A DNA stretch of 64,000 nt from Polytrichum commune (Eukaryota > Streptophyta > Polytrichopsida > Polytrichales > Polytrichaceae), in assembly GCA_950295325.1 (NCBI GenBank), contig OX485803.1, positions 39,819,554-39,883,553 on the forward strand, read 5' to 3'. A program made the position numbers and the translations under genes. Below, piece by piece: positions 59,761 to 64,000 of this stretch. Below the pieces are notes generated by a model that worked only from the letters and a program-made list of their open reading frames with translations, was not told the origin of the DNA and did not search any database. How positions within the stretch are numbered: position 1 is the stretch's first letter; every line of letters starts with the position of its first letter.

Positions 59761-60540
59761 TAGTTCCAATTAGTATGTTTACGTATTTTCATGGATCCAC
59801 AGTTGCTCCTTTCACAGGCCGCAAATTTAGAACGGCCCCCCACGCAGCTGGAGGTGGAAACCGAGCTAGCGACACCCGGGAAATCAGGACGGGGCCGGTC
59901 ATCTTCGTCCAAAGGGCCACTCCCAAATACAAGAGCGGGAGATAGAGCCCTCTTTGTTACGCGGACCGAGCTGCACGACTTCCAGGATAGCATGAAGGGG
60001 GAGATGGAAGATGTGAAGGCTATGATGAAGCAGCTGCTGCTGGAGGTGCAGAAGCGAATGACGCCCACGGACATGGAACCCCCAGCCACGGCGGAAGCAG
60101 GAGTCGACGTGATCCAAATAACCGCCGAAAAGGTTGCGTCTGTATACCCTCTAGTACTCCATTCGATTACATGTATGGAACACCTTTGCTTCAGCAATGT
60201 TGTATGTCATGCATGAAGATCGTTCACCAATACACGCCTCATGTGGATCATTACAACATGCAGGCAACTGGGAAGTCGGCGGAATCCGGGCATACTGGCT
60301 AGACCGCGGATTCGGAGCCATTGCGTAACACCCTAGCAGATATGAGTTGCCAACCCGTCATTGAAAAGAAGAAACCCATAGCCAAGAAGAGGAAGGGCGA
60401 AGCGGAGAAGCTATTGGCGGAACACGATGCACGGCCTACCCGGCGTGCAATGGCTCGACAGAAAGAGGTTGACATTCATGTCATATGCACATTATACTTG
60501 TCGGATAGTCATACTTACGTGCAAGCTTTATGTCTTTGAT

Positions 60541-60745
60541 TTGGCCTCAACATTGGACAGTCATATGACTATGTCGCATAATACGACTGAAAGCAGTCAT
60601 ATAATATGACTCTAGGCAGTCATGTTATACAACTATAGGCGGTCATACTATATGACTCAATGCAGTCATGAACATGACAAGTAGCAGTCATATAACATGA
60701 CATGAGGTTATCACAAGCAGTCAAATATGACAGGGCCGAGTCATA
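60541..60745. repeat. Intronic AGTCAT/ATGACT array
   Basis: The intron between exons 5 and 6 of gene 2 holds more than ten AGTCAT or ATGACT motifs in both orientations, less regular than the array at 59465. Confidence 0.88.
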
Positions 60746-61724
60746 CTCTAACGCGTGCGGCTTACTGGGTCGTGGCCTTCCAGGTTATGAGGGTTGGAGC
60801 GAGTCAAGATCAACCCGTGGACTTGCAGGAGGATGAGGACAATGAGGCGCCTGGCTCGAAGAGGCCGGCAAAACGGGCTCAGAAAGGAGGCAATTCACAG
60901 AAGAAGAAGAAGAAGGCTGGCAATGCTCCGAAGACCCAGCCGTTAGCCGCGAAGGTCCCCTCGGTAAGAGTGTCGGACTCCGGGCGTAGGAAAATTATAG
61001 TATTGAATGTTGTAGGACTTCTTTGCGATATCAGACCTTTGCACGATAGGAGAGAGTGGGGCCCGGATCTAGTCATCCACCATGCAAAGGACCTGAATGT
61101 AAAAATCAAAAAAAGAACCGACTGCGACAAGTTTTTGTCGATGTTGTTCTCTAATTTTGATGTTGGGATATGGTCTCCCGTAGAGCAGAACGTACTAGAA
61201 GTTGTAGGTGCATTTCTTGCATCGGGAACGACAGCTCAATGGAGCTTTCTGTGGGGGAGGACTTACCCCCTGCAGAATCTAATAAGAGACCTCCGCAATC
61301 TATTTGATATGATTCCGGACCCCACGCACGGCTCAACACGGTGTCTCCAAATCGATTGGGATACAACGGCGACGGCGCGTTCCCCCCTCAAATGTCCTAA
61401 ACTTTCCGCGCTGGGATCCCCTAAACCCCAACGATGACTTCCTCCGCAGAATTTGCGGGCCATTCGAAGCATTGGCCCGCAAGCAATCCGACATTGAATA
61501 TTGCTTGGCGTATCTGACCAAGGAGGTCCATCTAGCGTCGGTACCTGCGAACCTGGTAGGTTCATCGACACAAGTAAGCTGCTCTTGGATATTTTTTGTT
61601 TCTATTTGGTTCTCACTCCAATCGCAAACAAGGAAAATGCTGATAACACATGTCCGCGTAGGTATGTCACTCCACGAAGTAATATGAGGACTATAGGCGA
61701 ATATGTTACTCATTGTGGTCAATC

Positions 61725-61930
61725 TAATATGACTATGTCCAGTCATATGACTATGGTCAGTCATAGGTCATATGACTATGTGCGGTCATATGACTATGGC
61801 TAGTCACGGGTTGTATGACTACGTCCAGTCATATAACTATGCTCAGTTATAGGTCGTAATGATATTACTCATTGTTGTCATATCTGATAACTACGGTGCG
61901 GTATATGAATATGTCCTATCAGATTATGCA
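61725..61930. repeat. Intronic AGTCATATGACTATG array
   Basis: The intron between exons 6 and 7 of gene 2 has repeated AGTCATATGACTATG units with short spacers, a compact palindrome-rich version of the same motif. Confidence 0.9.
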
Positions 61931-62639
61931 ATCATGGCCTAGTGTGAGGTCATATATTGAGTATTGAAGCTCCAGTAACTCAACGCGGATTGTTTTACTT
62001 GTTGATAATTACGTTTTCTGCTGCAGACACAAGCAGAAGAGATCACCACCGTATTGTCGGAGACAGCTAATGCGATGGTGGAGGACGCACCCTTGCCGTT
62101 GGCCATGGGGTCCAATGTCGCATTGTTCGACCTGGACGAGGAGAACAAGGCCAAGGCGAACGTAGTGGCGCAAGGCATCATCGTGAGCCTTGCAGGAGGC
62201 TCATTCCACGGGCGCCTCATTGAGGAGGGCAACGTATCAGTTTGCTTGTCCTCAATCGAACCGGGAGCAGAGTCCGTGTTGCTGTACGAAGGCAACAACG
62301 ACGACGATCCTCCGATGCTGCGTCTGGGCGATGCACTGAAGTCCATCACCAAGTGGCCAGTGGAAGCACTAAAGGCTATCCCGCTGGAACCTCAACAAGC
62401 CACTTAGATTTCGGTAGTTTACGCATTTAGGGGTCATGTAGAAAGATGAACACATTTGGATATGCTTGGAAACATGGACTACATAAAGTCGTTCAAGTTA
62501 TTGAAATTTATCTGCTCAATTTGTGCGCTCAATTTCTTATTTGGCTCAGTGTTGTAGCGCATGACTTGAATGTGTCGTAATTGCTTGGGTTGTGCTTGGA
62601 AATGTGACTGACATTCAGAATTGCTAGTAATACAAATCT

Positions 62640-63202
62640 AACTCAATACAGTTACCACAACGCACAAAGAACTACGCAATGTGACTCTCCATCTACGCGA
62701 ATATCACTCCATCATGTTACATTATGCATCACATGTTACTAAGAATATGACTATAGGACGTCATATAATAATGTCATCCCCGAAGAAAATGTGACTATCG
62801 CCTCAAAAAACATGACTACAAGTAGTCAAAAAACTAGTAGTCACATTCCACGTGGCCTGCCACGTCGGCAAAATTATGACACATGTAAGTCATATTACAC
62901 GTCAGCAGAAAACATGACTACATAGAGTCACATGCCACGTCGGATAGGTATTTTTTCTGCCCGGGCAGGTCAAAAAAGGGCACAGACTCTAAGGCTAATC
63001 AAGGTATGCCCCACGTGCTGTGGAGATCGTAGAATCTGTCCTTTTATACGCCCCCACAACCGTATATATTCATATGACTCATGTCCGAAGCGACTCGTCG
63101 GTATTGACTAGACCCAGTCACCGCGCGCATCATCCTCATCCGGAGCCTCGTCAGTCATATTTTGGGATTTTATGACTTAAAGCAGTCATAAATTTCAGTC
63201 AT
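62640..63202. repeat. Right subterminal ATGACT region of the CACTA element
   Basis: This non-coding stretch carries about fifteen ATGACT/AGTCAT or TGTGACT variants up to the TIR. Such subterminal repeats are the known binding sites of CACTA accessory proteins. The word itself differs from that of En/Spm. Confidence 0.85.
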
Positions 63203-63225
63203 AAAATACCCAATCTGTTGTAGTG
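63203..63225. repeat. CACTA right terminal inverted repeat
   Basis: Inverse of 47440-47462 over all 23 bases; followed by the TTG target duplication. Confidence 0.95.
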
Positions 63226-63847
63226 TTGCTCCTAAATAATAAACTAATCTAACACACTAATTCCACTAACTACTAACTAATCAACACGTGCAACTTTAAA
63301 CTCTAAGAGCTCCCTCAATTGGGAGGCATTGAGAGAGAGAGCTTAACTAATTAACTTCACTAAGAACTAATGTCTCACACACGTGGCTCAAGCTCTTTAA
63401 GAGCTTGCTCTCTTGAGAGCGCTTGATGGAGAGAGAGGAAAATGAGAGAGAAACCACCTTAAGTAGCAAAGAGGGAGAGAGAGGTGAGGATAGGGTGAGA
63501 GGATTAGCACCTCCAATCACAATCCCTTAACCTTCACCTTCAAAGTAGGGACTAATCCCCTTCCACCAAGCTTCCTTCTTCCTAAACTACCAAGGTGGAT
63601 CCAAAAGTGGGCATTTAACCCGCGGAACTCACTTTGCTTCACCTTACCCCCTACTCACATAATCAAGGCATACTCTTATTGAATTCAACCTTGAAATAAT
63701 CACACAACACATTCTAAAGCCTAAACTTAAATCCAAACCACACTTCACTATTTTTATGTTTTGTGAATAATCATAACACATCAAAGTCAAACTAAAATTG
63801 GTTTCGAAGAGTTAATCACCACATGTGGGTACCATTTTGGGCTCACA

Positions 63848-64000
63848 TAATTGGCGACCATCGGGGGGTGAATCTAAGATCGTTTGCTTCGAAGGTAAAT
63901 GCTGAATTCACGCCCGGTATTGCTTACAACGACTTCCCGAGGTCCGCGTAGTAAAGAGCTCTCCGTTAAACAAAGTTTAATTAACACGAGTTGTTGAAAA
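63848..64000 (+). mobile_element. Primer-binding site and start of Ty3-like internal region
   Basis: TAATTGGCGACCATCGGGG directly follows the LTR end. A TGG at the start of the tRNA-complementary stretch is usual for plant Ty3-like elements. The internal region continues beyond the window. Confidence 0.7.

Larger units (their letters stand above)
56533..62407 (+). pseudogene. CACTA second gene (tnpA-like position; DUF8039-like C-terminus)
   Basis: Inferred exons: 56533-56660, 57874-58240, 58579-59426, 59818-60132, 60264-60467, 60784-61555 and 62027-62407. All junction phases match. The N-terminus 'YERMRKKNIEANNQKLRELG' is a basic motif common in plant CACTA accessory proteins. Exon 2 ends in a very acidic stretch ('DLDDDEDEEDEEETSEDE'). 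Exon 3 has 'YFRDLDWSVDNFRAHPRP' and a helical 'MKKLIESCGPLPQYVKKAHV'. Exons 4-6 are charged. The last exon has 'VVAQGIIVSLAGGSFHGRLI', a DUF8039-like fold piece. Accessory proteins of CACTA elements bind subterminal repeats. The gene is worn: in-frame TGA near 58990, TAG near 60300, and frame shifts in T and C runs near 59195 and 61385. Exact exon borders are inferences. Confidence 0.65.
47440..63225. mobile_element. CACTA (En/Spm) transposon, 15,786 bp, complete ends
   Basis: The left TIR starts CACTACAACAGATTGGGTAT at 47440 and the right TIR is its exact inverse ending at 63225. The two agree over 23 bp, then differ by one base and continue TGACT. The target duplication is TTG at 47437-47439 and 63226-63228, the 3-bp size typical of CACTA. 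It carries two divergent genes: a tnpD-like transposase gene with a SET exon on the minus strand (48095-54287), and a second gene on the plus strand (56533-62407). A polypyrimidine tract and repeats lie between them. ATGACT/AGTCAT repeats occur at both ends and through the introns. Both genes carry stops or shifts and one is split by a solo LTR, so this copy is not autonomous now. Confidence 0.95.
46499..63847 (+). mobile_element. 5' LTR of a Ty3-like element, interrupted by the CACTA transposon
   Basis: The LTR starts TGTGAGGCC (46499) and ends GGGCTCACA (63847). Subtracting the CACTA insertion and its TSD it is about 1,560 bp, matching the solo LTRs at 1203 and 40456. Right after it, TAATTGGCGACCATCGGGG (63848 onward) is a typical primer-binding-site region, so the internal part of the retroelement runs out of the window to the right. 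The left flank is CGGAC (46494-46498); the partner duplication is outside. It is a fossil split by a 15.8-kb insertion. Confidence 0.88.

Noticed and set aside
40456-63847. The inverted 1.5-kb blocks at 40456-41996 and 46499-63847 as long terminal inverted repeats of one DNA transposon around the DUF7869-like gene
   Set aside because: The first block has its own perfect 5-bp duplication (CCACG) and the second is followed by a primer-binding-site sequence. They are a solo LTR and a 5' LTR of one retroelement family.
1-64000. tRNA, rRNA or other structural RNA genes
   Set aside because: I looked for tRNA arms (GGTTCGAATCC-type boxes) and rRNA blocks and saw none. GGTTCGGGACC in the satellite lacks the rest of a tRNA.

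Overview
The window looks like repeat-rich nuclear DNA of a streptophyte plant, probably a non-seed land plant (bryophyte, lycophyte or fern). The reasons are a long ankyrin-repeat gene with a plant-type PGG membrane tail, plant-type CACTA, pogo and Ty3-like elements with plant-style primer-binding sites, short introns with GTAAGT/GTATGT donors, and a DUF7869-like gene of a kind I do not associate with flowering plants. The species call is an inference. Only one clear host gene is visible (ankyrin/PGG, 30.4-34.0 kb). Almost everything else is transposons nested in transposons.

Layout. 0-2.9 kb: a Helitron-type helicase split by a solo LTR. 2.9-6.0 and 13.6-14.4 kb: a fossil gag-like retroelement split by a 7.6-kb element (6022-13597). 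That element carries an amino-methyltransferase-like gene (7.06-8.47 kb), a 213-bp satellite and a fresh 410-bp tandem duplication. 14.5-18.3 kb: two pogo-type elements in opposite orientation, one holding a hAT-like MITE. 19.3-20.3 kb: a decayed Tc1-like transposase. 22.4-25.2 kb: a foldback element. 25.2-26.1 kb: a Harbinger-like palindromic element. 26.2-30.36 kb: non-coding DNA ahead of the ankyrin gene. 36-38.2 kb: a small uncharacterised ORF and a 48-bp minisatellite.

38.6-64 kb is a stack of insertions. A second copy of the methyltransferase-bearing element starts at 38610. It carries a methyltransferase-like gene (split by a solo LTR), a 0.9-1 kaa DUF7869-like gene and a cluster of CGAACG-NN-CGTTCG palindromes. 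A Ty3-like element begins at 46499, and its 5' LTR is split by a complete-ended 15.8-kb CACTA transposon (47440-63225, TSD TTG). The CACTA element is split in turn by a 973-bp solo LTR (TSD TCTAC).

The most unusual content is the cargo. The CACTA element has two divergent genes: a tnpD-like transposase, and a second gene ending in a DUF8039-like domain. Inside the transposase gene is a SET-domain exon that can be spliced in frame to the transposase-associated N-terminal exon. ATGACT/AGTCAT repeats fill the ends, the introns and the spacer of this element. The other element carries a beta-class (DPPY-first) N6-adenine/N4-cytosine methyltransferase-like gene in two copies with conserved splice phases. 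Two unrelated transposons in one window thus carry chromatin- or DNA-modifying enzyme genes. This suggests, but does not prove, transposon-encoded control of host silencing.
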